Source: Promethearchaeota archaeon (GTDB lineage: Archaea; Asgardarchaeota; Lokiarchaeia; Sigyniarchaeales; SOKP01). Taken from it: a stretch of 64,000 nt of DNA. Both the position numbers and the translations under genes were made by a program. A model generated the notes under the pieces. That model was given only the letters and a program-made list of their open reading frames with translations. It had not been told where the DNA came from and did no database searches. The number at the start of each line of letters is the position of its first letter. Positions within the stretch are counted from its first letter, which is position 1. The stretch is from contig JAHPZA010000010.1 of the NCBI GenBank assembly GCA_019058445.1, positions 496,001-560,000 of the forward strand. The letters run 5' to 3'. Of this stretch, positions 43,551 to 53,084 are shown in pieces.

Positions 43551-44072
43551 TTAGTCTTTCTTAAGATTAAGCGGTTGTTTTGCCAAGAATTCTATTATTT
43601 TTTTACGATACTTCTTAGTGTATTCATTACTTGGCCTGGACTTGCATGATCTGCATTGAAAATCGTAAGCAGAATTTATTGTGCCACATTTAGCGCAAGA
43701 ATAATAATCCTTCATATCATCCAGCCATTTCTCATATCCCTTGGTTTTGATTTGTTCTTGTGCATCCCATAAGTCAAATCGATGTGGTGCTTGAGCTTGG
43801 AATTCTTTTATATCATCGCAGGGATATTCATCACATTCACCACAGAAATCTATTCCTTTTTCCTTAACACAGGGATATAGTTTACACATTGTATCACAAT
43901 ATGGAAGACGTTTATCAGATCGACAACCATTACACTTTATTTCTTCTTCAGTGAAGCCAAATTGTTTAGCAAGAAATTTAAGACGGACTGGATCCTCTTG
44001 TGTAGCAATAAATATTGAGCAGCCTGGACAATAAAGACCACAAACAGCCGCATGTGTCTTGTCATATTTCAT
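43551..44072 (-). CDS. DUF3795 cysteine-rich protein
   Basis: 173 aa. HAAVCGLYCPGCSIFIATQ begins the DUF3795 domain, followed by CNGCRS, CKLYPCVKE, CGECDEYPCDD and, in the tail, CAKCGTI and CRSC. The regular CxxC groups are probably metal sites. The family has no assigned function. Same strand as OsmC, 48 bases upstream. Confidence 0.82.
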   Translation of the reverse strand: MKYDKTHAAVCGLYCPGCSIFIATQEDPVRLKFLAKQFGFTEEEIKCNGCRSDKRLPYCDTMCKLYPCVKEKGIDFCGECDEYPCDDIKEFQAQAPHRFDLWDAQEQIKTKGYEKWLDDMKDYYSCAKCGTINSAYDFQCRSCKSRPSNEYTKKYRKKIIEFLAKQPLNLKKD

Positions 44073-44233
44073 AGTAAGAACTAATTTTTTCTGTAAATTT
44101 AATCTTATCCTTTATTCTGATAATTTTATTATTCAAAAATAAATTTATATCCCTAAATTAAACATTTTTTTTGAATACTTTGAGACAAGACATTAAATAT
44201 TTAATTTTTGAAATATTTTAATGGTTGATTGTT

Positions 44234-45709
44234 ATGGCAAAAAAGAAAAAAGAAGCGCCTATTACGGGAATTACAGTTTCGAAAGACGAGGATTTTTCTG
44301 CGTGGTATACTGAAATAATTGAGAAAGCTGAATTGGCAGATATTAGATACAATGTAAAAGGGTTTGTATGTTATAGACCGTGGGCAACTATTAGCATTAG
44401 AAAGATGTATAGAAAATACGAAGACCTTCTGGAAAAAAATGGACACTTACCACTCACAATGCCTTCCTTAATTCCCGAAAGCAATCTTATGCTAGAGGCT
44501 GACCATGTGGAAGGTTTTGCTCCTGAAGTGTTTTGGGTAACCGAGGCAGGAAGCTCTGGTCCTTTAAGCGAGAAATTAGCGCTTCGCCCTACTAGTGAAA
44601 CGGCGCTATATCCAATGTATAGCATTTGGATTAGAAGTTATAAAGATTTACCATTCAAAAGATACCAATCGTGTCAAGTGTGGCGATATGAAGGGAAAAT
44701 GACTCGTCCGTTTTTTAGAGGTAGGGAATTTCATTGGATAGAAGCCCACGATGTTTTTGCAACTGAGGAAGATGCAATGGCTCAAGTTCATGAAGATATG
44801 GAAATGACTTATCAAATGCTTCAAGATGAATTCTGTATTCCAGTAATCTTTTTTGAACGCCCACAATGGGATAAATTTTCGGGAGCAGAAAAAACTTTCG
44901 CAGCAGACGCGCTTATGGGATCTGGAAAAGTACTTCAACTCCCTTCAACTCATTTACTTGGTCAGAACTTCTCTAAACCATTCAATGTAAAATTTATTGA
45001 TAAAGATGGAAAGGAAAAATATGGTTATCAAACTTGTTACGGTCCCGCTATAAGTCGGATTTACGGTGCAATGATAGCTTATTTAGGAGATGATAAAGGT
45101 TTAATCTTACCGTTCGAATTAGCACCTACTCAGATAATAATCATACCAATCCTAGTAAAAGGAAAAGAAAAAAAAGTATTGGAAAAGTGTGAAGAAGTTT
45201 ATGAAAAGCTTAAAGAAAAATATATAATAAAATTGGATGATTCCGATGAATCACCTGGAAGTAAATTCTATTATTGGGAGATGAAAGGTGTTCCTTTTAG
45301 AATTGAAATTGGACCAAAGGATATCCAGAAAAATCAAGTGGTAATTGTAAAAAGGCATGATGGACATAAGTATTTCGTAAGCGAAAAGGATTTAGAAAAT
45401 AAAATTGAAGATCTTGCTAAAAATTATACCAAGGAGATAAAAGAGAAGAAATTACTTGATTTTGAAGATCAAATCGAACTATGCTATGAGCGAGATTCTG
45501 CGAAAGAAGCCATTGAACAAGGTAAAATTGTGTGCTGCGGGTTTTGCTCAATTGATATGAAAGCCTATCACTGTGCTGAAGTTATTGAAAAAGAGGTTGG
45601 TGGTTTTGTAAGAGGAAAGCGGGTTGATGAAGAAAAGCACGAATTCGCAAGTTGTATAATTTGTGGAGAACCTGCCACTTGCACAGTCTATATTGCTAAA
45701 AGTTATTAA
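44234..45709 (+). CDS. proS: Prolyl-tRNA synthetase, archaeal/eukaryote type
   Basis: Charges tRNA-Pro with proline. Class II motifs are clear: ALRPTSETALYPMYSIWIRS (motif 2 region), FRGREFHWIEAHDVFATEEDA and the later QTCYGPAISRIYGAMIAYLGD. The C terminus has the zinc domain of the archaeal/eukaryotic type: CCGFCS and CIICG with an approximately 40-residue spacer. ATG 44234 follows the in-frame TTG 44225 used by a longer frame; MAKKKKEAP is the natural start. Length 491 aa is normal. Confidence 0.95.
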   Translation: MAKKKKEAPITGITVSKDEDFSAWYTEIIEKAELADIRYNVKGFVCYRPWATISIRKMYRKYEDLLEKNGHLPLTMPSLIPESNLMLEADHVEGFAPEVFWVTEAGSSGPLSEKLALRPTSETALYPMYSIWIRSYKDLPFKRYQSCQVWRYEGKMTRPFFRGREFHWIEAHDVFATEEDAMAQVHEDMEMTYQMLQDEFCIPVIFFERPQWDKFSGAEKTFAADALMGSGKVLQLPSTHLLGQNFSKPFNVKFIDKDGKEKYGYQTCYGPAISRIYGAMIAYLGDDKGLILPFELAPTQIIIIPILVKGKEKKVLEKCEEVYEKLKEKYIIKLDDSDESPGSKFYYWEMKGVPFRIEIGPKDIQKNQVVIVKRHDGHKYFVSEKDLENKIEDLAKNYTKEIKEKKLLDFEDQIELCYERDSAKEAIEQGKIVCCGFCSIDMKAYHCAEVIEKEVGGFVRGKRVDEEKHEFASCIICGEPATCTVYIAKSY

Positions 45710-45878
45710 ATTTGTTAAATAAATACTGTATTTCTTTAAAGAATTCATCCAGTTAATGAAAAAACAATAATTTAACACCTAAAAAATAAGAAAAAATTAA
45801 TGAATTAAAGGCGGAAAGCGAAAACTATCCAAAGAAGATATTCAAGATTTAGAATTTAAAGAAAAATAGAATCATCGC

Positions 45879-46052
45879 TTAGGTTGGGCGTTTTGGAAGA
45901 GGTGTTAGTGAAAGTCTTTTATCTTCTTTTTTAAAGAAATCTTGTTCATCCCCTCTTTTACCGCACTTTAAGCACTGGTAAATTAGAGGTGGAAAATGGA
46001 TAATTATTTTAGGAGTTTCTTGGCTCCCACATTCAGGGCATTCATACTTCAT
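45879..46052 (-). CDS. Mini zinc-ribbon protein, copy 1
   Basis: 57 aa, below common gene-finder cut-offs. MKYECPECGSQETPKIII at the start and YQCLKCGKRGDEQDFF in the middle give two CxxC pairs, and the tail is PLPKRPT. GTGAT lies 10 bases before the ATG and matches the last five bases of the GGAGGTGAT site. It is a clear sibling of the genes at 46195-46359 and 46832-47005. Function unknown; a single zinc ribbon could bind nucleic acid or protein. Confidence 0.75.
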   Translation of the reverse strand: MKYECPECGSQETPKIIIHFPPLIYQCLKCGKRGDEQDFFKKEDKRLSLTPLPKRPT

Positions 46053-46194
46053 TTCTTTTTAATCACTTTTAGCTTTTAAAATACATATATAATAGATCAT
46101 TCTATCAACATGATTGTTGGGATAAATTAAATAATTTATAAAATATGTTATTATTTGTTAAAGTAAGAATATCATTTGTTTTTTTATATTTTAT

Positions 46195-46359
46195 TTAAGA
46201 AATATAGTGAATAGGTGCTGCTCTAGCTTGATCCTCTTTAATAAACTCCTTTTCAGATCCTTTTTTTTTGCATTCTATACATTCAACTATTATTGGAGGG
46301 TAATATTGAACTATTTTTGGTTTTTTCATACACCCACATCTAGGACATTGATATCTCAT
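46195..46359 (-). CDS. Mini zinc-ribbon protein, copy 2
   Basis: 54 aa. MRYQCPRCGCMKKPKIV and IVECIECKKKGSEKEF are the two CxxC pairs, aligned with copies 1 and 3; this is the most diverged copy, with an extra Cys in CPRCGC and a changed tail. I start at ATG 46359 because AGTGAT sits nine bases upstream; an upstream ATG at 46386 would add residues across that site. Confidence 0.7.
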   Translation of the reverse strand: MRYQCPRCGCMKKPKIVQYYPPIIVECIECKKKGSEKEFIKEDQARAAPIHYIS

Positions 46360-46386
46360 TGTTTTTTGATCACTTTTTTTTTTCAT

Positions 46387-46831
46387 AATTAGAATTATTT
46401 TAAATGAACCTTATTGAGCCCAATAAATTTTATATAATGCACATTTAAAATATGCGATTTTTTTCTTAAAACATTTAAATTAATCATAATCGTTTGTTTC
46501 AATATTTAAAACCATCTATAAAATTTTTGAATGATTAACTTTTCATAATTCAATTCAAATCAAATTCTTTAAAAAGTTCGCTAAATAAGAGGAGTTGCTT
46601 AAAGATTTTATTAAAATGCGAATATAAATTACAATTTTTTAGATATAGTATTAAAATTAACCTAACTATCCTTAGAGAAATTTTAACCTTTTCAAATATT
46701 CCATATTAAATCCAACTCTTTCTCATCAATTATTAGATAATAGTGCTCTCTGAAGAAATATAATTATTGGTTAATTGAAATTACATAATCTTTCATATCA
46801 GCTAACTTTCAATTTTAAAAAAAAGATAAAA
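46387..46831. other. AT-rich intergenic stretch without a visible gene
   Basis: About 445 bases of AT-rich sequence with many stops on all frames. I see no RNA gene, repeat or clear signal in it beyond short T runs. It separates mini zinc-ribbon copies 2 and 3. Confidence 0.6.
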
Positions 46832-47005
46832 TTAAGAAGGACGTTTAGGGAGGGGTGTAAATTGAGGGGTTTTATCCTCCTTTTTAAAGAATTCTTTTTC
46901 ATCTCCTTTTTTACCACATTCTACACATTGATAAATTGGAGGAGGAAAATGACTAATTATCTTGGGTGGTTCTTGGCTCCCACATTCGGGGCATTCATAC
47001 TCCAT
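46832..47005 (-). CDS. Mini zinc-ribbon protein, copy 3
   Basis: 57 aa. MEYECPECGSQEPPKIIS and YQCVECGKKGDEKEFFKKED give the two CxxC pairs, and the tail PLPKRPS matches copy 1 almost exactly. GAGGAGAT lies about 8 bases before the ATG. All three copies are on the minus strand within 1.2 kb and share EF/FF-K-x-E-D after the second pair. Confidence 0.75.
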   Translation of the reverse strand: MEYECPECGSQEPPKIISHFPPPIYQCVECGKKGDEKEFFKKEDKTPQFTPLPKRPS

Positions 47006-47360
47006 TTTTTTTAATCTCCTCTATCTTTTACAAACACATTTAATATTAAACCTTTTTATCCATACCATCTATTTAAACCAAAAAGTGTTTTAAGTAACCT
47101 TGCTTTATCCCATTAACCCTTACTTAATGGTTTTATACTGAAGAAATATGAGTATAAAGTTTTATTTATAGTTTTGTCTTTGTTTTTGAAAAGCATCTTG
47201 ATTTGTCCTTGATTAAGATATATACGTTTTCTAATCAAGTTTTAAAATTGAATATAAAAAATTTCATTTGTGTAAAATTGTTTGTTATACTATAACAAAA
47301 TGTAAAAAAAAAGTGTGTCAATAAAAACTCCAATTAATTTTATACTAGTAAGAGAACTTA
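47006..47360. other. AT-rich intergenic stretch with two inverted repeats
   Basis: No gene seen. CCATTAA (47110-47116) and TTAATGG (47124-47130) form a hairpin with 7-base loop. CTTGATTA (47208-47215) and TAATCAAG (47232-47239) form a second, longer-loop pair followed by TTTTAAAA. They may be terminators or operators; nothing else is visible. Confidence 0.5.
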
Positions 47361-47939
47361 ATGGTAACTATACGAATGATAACTACAATATCTAACGACC
47401 TAAAATCAGTGTTTCTTGAAGATTATACTTGTGAAAAATTAGGATTAATTTTATCAAAATTAGAAATTCCGCCTTTTTTAGGCTGTTTTGTAGCGGATAA
47501 AAATGGTAAGACATTAATCAAATTCGAGATATTTGAAGGAGCTTTAGATTTCTTTATAAAAAAAGGTTTAAATAATAGAGAGAAGAATAATTGCCTTGAC
47601 ATCGAGCTTATTCCTATGTTTATTAGCGCCCTTGAACGGTTTTCAGCGGAAATAAATATTAAAGACTTAGCTGGCTTCAAATTAGAGGGCAAAAACATCA
47701 AACTTCAAACTTTTTTTGATTTTGAAGATTATTCTGTAATTTTTTTATTGAATCCTGAAGTTGATATCAAATTGGTAGATTCACAGATAAGGACCTACTT
47801 TTCCTTTCTATTCGAAGTATATCATACTGAATTCCAGAATTTTAAGAAAATGAGTTCAGTGGATTATGTTTCGCATTTAGAATTAATCGGAAGGATCTGG
47901 TTAAAAGATTTAAATAAGATTTATTTACAGAATAGCTAA
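47361..47939 (+). CDS. Longin-like protein
   Basis: 192 aa. A strand-loop-strand start (FLGCFVADKNGKTLIKFEIF), a helix (LDIELIPMFISALERFSAEI), then strands GFKLEGKNIKLQTFFDFEDY and SVIFLLNPEV with a closing helix (DSQIRTYFSFLFEVYHTEF) follow the longin/roadblock order. The approximately 35 residues at the start (LKSVFLEDYTCEKLGLILSK) precede the fold. Asgard longins are associated with small GTPases; none is adjacent here. Distantly like the protein at 32715-33125, by pattern only. Confidence 0.6.
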   Translation: MVTIRMITTISNDLKSVFLEDYTCEKLGLILSKLEIPPFLGCFVADKNGKTLIKFEIFEGALDFFIKKGLNNREKNNCLDIELIPMFISALERFSAEINIKDLAGFKLEGKNIKLQTFFDFEDYSVIFLLNPEVDIKLVDSQIRTYFSFLFEVYHTEFQNFKKMSSVDYVSHLELIGRIWLKDLNKIYLQNS

Positions 47940-48078
47940 ATAGAGCTATAGAACAACAAATATTAGCCATTAAATTTCATAACTCTATTTGTTTAGTTTT
48001 TTACTTCTTTTCAAAAAACAAAAATTTAAGATAATTGGTAATTTCTCCTTTTTTAACTCTTGGAAAAAGTGGATATCT

Positions 48079-48978
48079 ATGCCCGAATTTATAAAAGCTT
48101 TATCAGATGAGTTTGAAAACATCTATTATATTGAGGGAGAACGAAAGGGAGGGTATCCTTATTCAAACTCTATGCTAATAGGGGATTATTTAATTGACAC
48201 GGGAATTTCAAGTGGACATATTAGGAAATTAAAAAGACAATTTGAGATTACTAGTGTTATCCTAAGTCACTGGCATGAAGATCATATTGCCGGAAATAGA
48301 TTGCTAAAAAATGCTAAATTTTTATGTCATAGTGAAGATAAACATATTGTTGAAGATGTTGATAAAATTTTTCCTTATTATGGTCTAAAACCAGAAGATC
48401 TACCTGATTTTGTGGAATTACTTGAAGGATTCAGAATGAATAATACAAAAATAGATAGAACAATTGAACATGAAGAAATCATTGAAATAAATGATATGCG
48501 GTTGAAAGTGATTCATACTCCTGGACACACTGCGGGTCATTGTTGCTTTATTGAAGAAAATTCGAGAATTGGTTTCCTAGCAGATATTGATCTGACTAAT
48601 TTTGGTCCTTTTTATGGAGGAATCGATTCGAGTGTGATTGATTTTGAAGAATCAATCGAAAAATTGGAGAAATTGAATATGGAAATTGCCATTTCGGGGC
48701 ATAAAGGACTATTTCAAGGAGTTAAACTTATAAAAGAAAGCTTGAATAGATATAAATCAAAAATCTACGAATATGACGAGCGAATTTTGTCATATCTCTC
48801 CGAAAAGAATCCATTGAACTCGAATGATTTAATAAAAAAGAATATCATTTATAAAAAATATGGACCCTGGAAAGTCTTTGAAATTACCGCTGAAAAAATA
48901 ATGATCGAAAAGCATTTTGAGAAATTCCTTATAAATAAAGTAATTGAAAAGAGAGATAATGGCTATATTTTGAGTTAA
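48079..48978 (+). CDS. Metallo-beta-lactamase-fold hydrolase
   Basis: 299 aa from ATG 48079. The metal site is complete: LSHWHEDHIAG (H64, H66, D68, H69), HTPGHTAGHCCF, FLADIDLTNFGPF and SGHKGL. Residues after about 225 form helices (LSYLSEKNPLNSNDLIKK) resembling the winged-helix C-terminal domain of LACTB2-type MBL proteins. The longer upstream frame is rich in Phe and Lys and lacks a ribosome-binding site, so I exclude it. Substrate unknown, possibly RNA or a small molecule. Confidence 0.82.
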   Translation: MPEFIKALSDEFENIYYIEGERKGGYPYSNSMLIGDYLIDTGISSGHIRKLKRQFEITSVILSHWHEDHIAGNRLLKNAKFLCHSEDKHIVEDVDKIFPYYGLKPEDLPDFVELLEGFRMNNTKIDRTIEHEEIIEINDMRLKVIHTPGHTAGHCCFIEENSRIGFLADIDLTNFGPFYGGIDSSVIDFEESIEKLEKLNMEIAISGHKGLFQGVKLIKESLNRYKSKIYEYDERILSYLSEKNPLNSNDLIKKNIIYKKYGPWKVFEITAEKIMIEKHFEKFLINKVIEKRDNGYILS

Positions 48979-48983
48979 TCCCT

Positions 48984-50147
48984 TTATTTTTTGATGCTAG
49001 TCATCATTTTAGTTACAGCTTCAATGAAACTGTCAGCTGGTTTTACATCACGCACTTTTTTTAAAGCTATAGATTCAGATGGACAATTGGATGCACATAA
49101 TCCACATCCAATGCAAATATCTTCTCTCAATTGTATTTTATCATCAGATTTATCTTCCTTCTCTCCAGTTATATAAGAGATTGCATAAAAAGGACATATT
49201 CTAACACATTTTTTACAATGCTTACATGTCTTCATATTAAAAACTGGCACATAATCAGATTTCTGGAACATACTTGGAAGGTTATATTTCTTTGCAGTAG
49301 ATAGAATACCACAACAACATTCGCAACAATTACATATAAAACCATGCCTGTCTACTGTATTCTGAGAGAGGTGGACTAACCCTTCTTTCTCTGCTTGCCT
49401 TAAAATCTCGAGCGTTTCATCTACATTAATATAATGACCGATTCCTTGTTCAACAGTATATCTTGCAGGTATACCAAAAGTTAAACAATTAGTTACTGTT
49501 CTTTTACATTCTGGATTAGTTTTTAGCATCATCGACATACTACGACAGGTACAGGGTAGTACTGCGATATTATTTTCTAATTTGCCAGCTTCTTTAACAA
49601 TTTTCTCTACATCTTGATAAGTAAAAACTTGAGATTTATCTACTTCTAGTTTTTCTCCAACTTGTATTAATCGTGAGTCAGTACCAGGTTTTAATGTGGG
49701 AATTATTCTAAACACACTGAAATCTGATTTTCTTGATAAAATCCCCGTAAATTCGGGGTCACCATGAAATCGCTCAACAAATTTTCGTCTTTCATCAATA
49801 TTGACATTTGGATTTATAATAAAATACTCAACTAATCCTGGAAACAATGGAGGTATCATATATTTCTTTGTTCCATCCTTTCTGCTGACATAATAAAATA
49901 ACACTCCCCTATGTGCCAATCTTTCAAAAGTCTCCCTTACTAATTCGACCGGTAAATTAGCCTTTTCTGCGTAGTCTTCAATTGTATATCTATCCCTCCC
50001 AATAATTTTGAAGGGCCCTGCCATTAAGACCTTAATATCTTCTGGAGTATACCATATTTTTAAAATATCTATTGAAGACTTGCTTTTAGGCATCATTAAG
50101 ATGTCTCTTAATTTCCTAAAGCCATCCTCGGCTTCTATGTCTGACAT
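48984..50147 (-). CDS. HTH and ferredoxin (2x[4Fe-4S]) protein
   Basis: 387 aa from ATG 50147. Residues 20-95 look like a winged helix (YTIEDYAEKANLPVELVRETFERLAHRGVLFYY, split across the wing). The central part has CTCRSMSMML and CKRTVTNC and a CNCCECCCG block, possibly further metal sites. Two ferredoxin motifs end it: CKHCKKCVRICP and CIGCGLCASNCP. A DNA-binding redox sensor or an electron-transfer protein with a regulatory head are both possible. Convergent with the MBL gene. Confidence 0.8.
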   Translation of the reverse strand: MSDIEAEDGFRKLRDILMMPKSKSSIDILKIWYTPEDIKVLMAGPFKIIGRDRYTIEDYAEKANLPVELVRETFERLAHRGVLFYYVSRKDGTKKYMIPPLFPGLVEYFIINPNVNIDERRKFVERFHGDPEFTGILSRKSDFSVFRIIPTLKPGTDSRLIQVGEKLEVDKSQVFTYQDVEKIVKEAGKLENNIAVLPCTCRSMSMMLKTNPECKRTVTNCLTFGIPARYTVEQGIGHYINVDETLEILRQAEKEGLVHLSQNTVDRHGFICNCCECCCGILSTAKKYNLPSMFQKSDYVPVFNMKTCKHCKKCVRICPFYAISYITGEKEDKSDDKIQLREDICIGCGLCASNCPSESIALKKVRDVKPADSFIEAVTKMMTSIKK

Positions 50148-50505
50148 ATTTCTCACAAAAAAAAATATAATTTACTTTGAAATAAGATAACTTTATATAT
50201 TAAACTAGAGATTAAGATGGAATTAATTAATTACCTAAAAGATTATCATTCAAGAATTTATTATAGTTTTTATTGCTTTTTCAATAATATTAGAATTTCC
50301 TCATAAAGGAGTGTGATAAAACAATGAATGAAAATTTTTTACATATTTAATTTTAACTTAAATCTTAAACTAGTGTGATGATTTGAAATAAGAGATAGAT
50401 AACTGTGATAAAAGTGAAAATATTATCATACTAAATTGAAAGCATAATTAAGAATAAGAAAAATAAAAAAAAAATGAGTATTGGTTAAGTATATTATATT
50501 TTTTT
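50148..50505. other. AT-rich intergenic stretch with an orphan ribosome-binding site
   Basis: No gene seen. On the plus strand AAAGGAGTGTGAT at 50305-50317 is followed by ATG 50324 and only eight codons (MNENFLHI) to a TAA at 50348-50350. It could be a leader peptide or the start of a decayed gene; the next plus-strand gene is almost 1.8 kb away. Confidence 0.4.
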
Positions 50506-51972
50506 TTATTCTGACTTTTCATGTGCCATTCTTTCAAGCTTACTTGGAGGTTTCGTATCGAAAGTTATTTGTTCTGGCCAACCACTAACAACTTTATCTA
50601 AATCAATGCCTCGTCTCTTTAGTACCGCCTTCCTAATCAAATAAACGATGACTCCTATACCTGCATAGGGAAAAACTATTAAAATTATAATGAGTCCTGC
50701 ATCAGGATCAGTAACTAGCAATAAAACAAACGCTATAGAAGAAACCACACCTAATATACTCATGATTTTAATACTCCTTATGGAAGGTTTAAAACCTGAT
50801 TTTTCATGTAATTCTGGAAACTTTTTGTGTAGTCGAATAGCAGCAATACATAATGGAACCTGTAAAATAAGAACCACGACACCAGTAACGGCACTTAATA
50901 ATACTGCAGTTGTTGCGATCCCGAATTGAGGACCAAACAGCGGTATAAAGGTTACTAAGAAAATTATACCCACGATGAGAAGGAGTATCAAGCCAGGGAT
51001 TGGCGTTCTATATTTTGGGTGGAGTTCGGCAAATTTTTTGGGAAATACCTCATCTCTTCCAGCCATTAAGAAATCCCTCGAAAAAGCTAAGTATAAAGGA
51101 TGTAGAGTTGATGCGATCGCGAGAGCAATGAGTATAGTGATTATCACCAAAAAACCAGCAGGAAGAATGCGTTCAGTAAGTATAATTTCTGTTACTGTTC
51201 CTACCGGTTTATTATATGGATGGATTCCTGCAACCATCAATGCTTGTAGTGTATATAATATAACAAGAAGAGGTATACTTATCAAGAGAGCTCGTGGAAT
51301 ATTTTTTTGAGGATTTTTCACTTCACCAGCAACATCGAGTATTAAAGTAAAACCGGTATATGAAAAGAAAAAGATAAGTGCTGCGAATAATACAGGTGAG
51401 ATTCCAAGAGGGAACATAGGTTCAAAATTTCCAGAATTAAAATGAGGGGCTGCTACTACAATAAATATTATCATAACTAAAATGTCTCCGACGATTGTAA
51501 TAATCATTTCTACTAATCCAGATATTTCTACATGTAATATATTTAAAAGGAAAAATGCTATCAATACCGCAATACCGACTCCTACCACAAACCCTAATCT
51601 ACTCTCCTCTGGGATCATAAAAATTTCTGCTATAAATAGCGCAAAAGTAGCAGCTAAAAAGGCTAAAGCCGCACAAACAGCTAATATAATCATCCATACA
51701 ACCATAAAACCGGTAAACTTCCCCATTAATCTACTACTTACCATGTACGATCCTCCTCCAACAGGAATAGCCGAACCTATATATGCACAGCAATAAGCTA
51801 CGAAAATCCCAGGAATTACGGCTAACAAATAAGCAATATATATCGCAGGTCCTGTTCTTGATAAAATAGCTGCGGGTGCTATCCATATAGACGATCCGAT
51901 AACCATACCTACGATAATAAAGATTGCCATCGGTAGCGTAAGACCACGCTTTAATTCTTTATCTTCAGCCAT
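50506..51972 (-). CDS. APC-family amino acid permease
   Basis: 488 aa with about twelve membrane helices. LTLPMAIFIIVGMVIGSSIWIA at the N terminus is the APC motif of the first helix, and VGGGSYMVSSRLMGKFTG, FFSYTGFTLILDVAGEVKNP and GIFLVTFIPLF-type later helices fit. The substrate is probably an amino acid or amine. Single gene, divergent from the MaoC-like gene. Confidence 0.9.
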   Translation of the reverse strand: MAEDKELKRGLTLPMAIFIIVGMVIGSSIWIAPAAILSRTGPAIYIAYLLAVIPGIFVAYCCAYIGSAIPVGGGSYMVSSRLMGKFTGFMVVWMIILAVCAALAFLAATFALFIAEIFMIPEESRLGFVVGVGIAVLIAFFLLNILHVEISGLVEMIITIVGDILVMIIFIVVAAPHFNSGNFEPMFPLGISPVLFAALIFFFSYTGFTLILDVAGEVKNPQKNIPRALLISIPLLVILYTLQALMVAGIHPYNKPVGTVTEIILTERILPAGFLVIITILIALAIASTLHPLYLAFSRDFLMAGRDEVFPKKFAELHPKYRTPIPGLILLLIVGIIFLVTFIPLFGPQFGIATTAVLLSAVTGVVVLILQVPLCIAAIRLHKKFPELHEKSGFKPSIRSIKIMSILGVVSSIAFVLLLVTDPDAGLIIILIVFPYAGIGVIVYLIRKAVLKRRGIDLDKVVSGWPEQITFDTKPPSKLERMAHEKSE

Positions 51973-52120
51973 AAATTTTCATCTTTTTTACAAATTTTTA
52001 AAGTTTTACTTTTTATTTTTTTTATTTACAAAAGGTATTAATTTTAAATTTAGCCTAATAATTATTTAAATGTTTGAATTTGCAATCATAAGTTAACCTA
52101 ACAAATTTAGCAGATATCAT

Positions 52121-52999
52121 ATGAAAATCGGAACTAAGTATGTAAATACTCCATTGAAAGATTATTCTGTTAAAATACATTGGAGGAATACCATGAATTA
52201 TGCAGCTTCTTTAAATGATAACAATCTAATTTATTTTGATGACGAAAGGAAAGATGGAATCGTCGCTCCACCAATGTACGCAGTTGCAATAACTTGGCCT
52301 GTAATAGAGAACATCCGTGATTTCATGATTGGGAATAAATTCTCAAATAGGATTATGGCTACTATGGTTCATTATAGTGAACATCTCACCTTCCATCGGC
52401 TTATCAAATCAGGTGATGAATTAACAATAAAAGGAAAAATCGCTGCTATCTTGCCACATCGTGCAGGGACACATGTTATTATACGATTGGATGCGTTAGA
52501 CCAGAATGAATCCCCAGTATTTACAGAACATATCGGGGGTATGCTTCGAGGTGTTGAATGTTTAGGTGAGGCAATGGGAGAGGAAAGTCTTCCAAAAACA
52601 CCTCAAGAAAAGGATAATTCAAGTACCCTATGGAAGGAAACTGTAGATATTGATAAACTCCAGACTTTTATCTACGATGGTTGTACAAATATATATTTTC
52701 CAATACATACTTCAAAAAAATTTGCTCATATGGTAGGGCTACCTAACATCATTTTACAAGGTACGGCTACTCTTGCATATGCTGTTAAGGTAATTACAAA
52801 TAAAGAAGCGAAAAGAAATCCATATCATATCAAAGAAATAGCGTGCAATTTTGGAGCTATGATTTTGCCAGGAACAGATATCGAAATCCACTTAAAAAGC
52901 AGAAACAAATTAAAGGGTGATATGAATTTATTTTTTGAGGTTTATAATAATGAGCAGAAAAAGGCAATTCGAAGTGGATATATAAAAATTAAAGAATAA
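52121..52999 (+). CDS. MaoC-like dehydratase (double hot-dog)
   Basis: 292 aa. The N-terminal hot-dog domain has APPMYAVAITWPV, HYSEHLTFHRLIKSGDELTIKG; the C-terminal domain (about 165-290) has TNIYFPIHTSKKFAHMVGLP and IILQGTATLAYAVK, matching the MaoC hydratase motif with a His in place of the usual DPNPIH. Such proteins hydrate enoyl-CoA in fatty acid or polyhydroxyalkanoate metabolism. It is upstream of an acyl-CoA synthetase on the same strand, 85 bases apart, which supports an acyl-CoA role. Confidence 0.83.
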   Translation: MKIGTKYVNTPLKDYSVKIHWRNTMNYAASLNDNNLIYFDDERKDGIVAPPMYAVAITWPVIENIRDFMIGNKFSNRIMATMVHYSEHLTFHRLIKSGDELTIKGKIAAILPHRAGTHVIIRLDALDQNESPVFTEHIGGMLRGVECLGEAMGEESLPKTPQEKDNSSTLWKETVDIDKLQTFIYDGCTNIYFPIHTSKKFAHMVGLPNIILQGTATLAYAVKVITNKEAKRNPYHIKEIACNFGAMILPGTDIEIHLKSRNKLKGDMNLFFEVYNNEQKKAIRSGYIKIKE

Positions 53000-53084
53000 T
53001 ATATCAATTAATTAAGTGATTTTTTTCGAAATAATAAAAAATTATTTTATATTTAAATTTTAAAAGCAGGTGATAAAGAGAGAA

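Noticed and set aside
46775..47014. Plus-strand 79-residue frame over mini zinc-ribbon copy 3
   Set aside because: The minus strand encodes a clear zinc-ribbon sibling with a ribosome-binding site; the plus frame lacks both.
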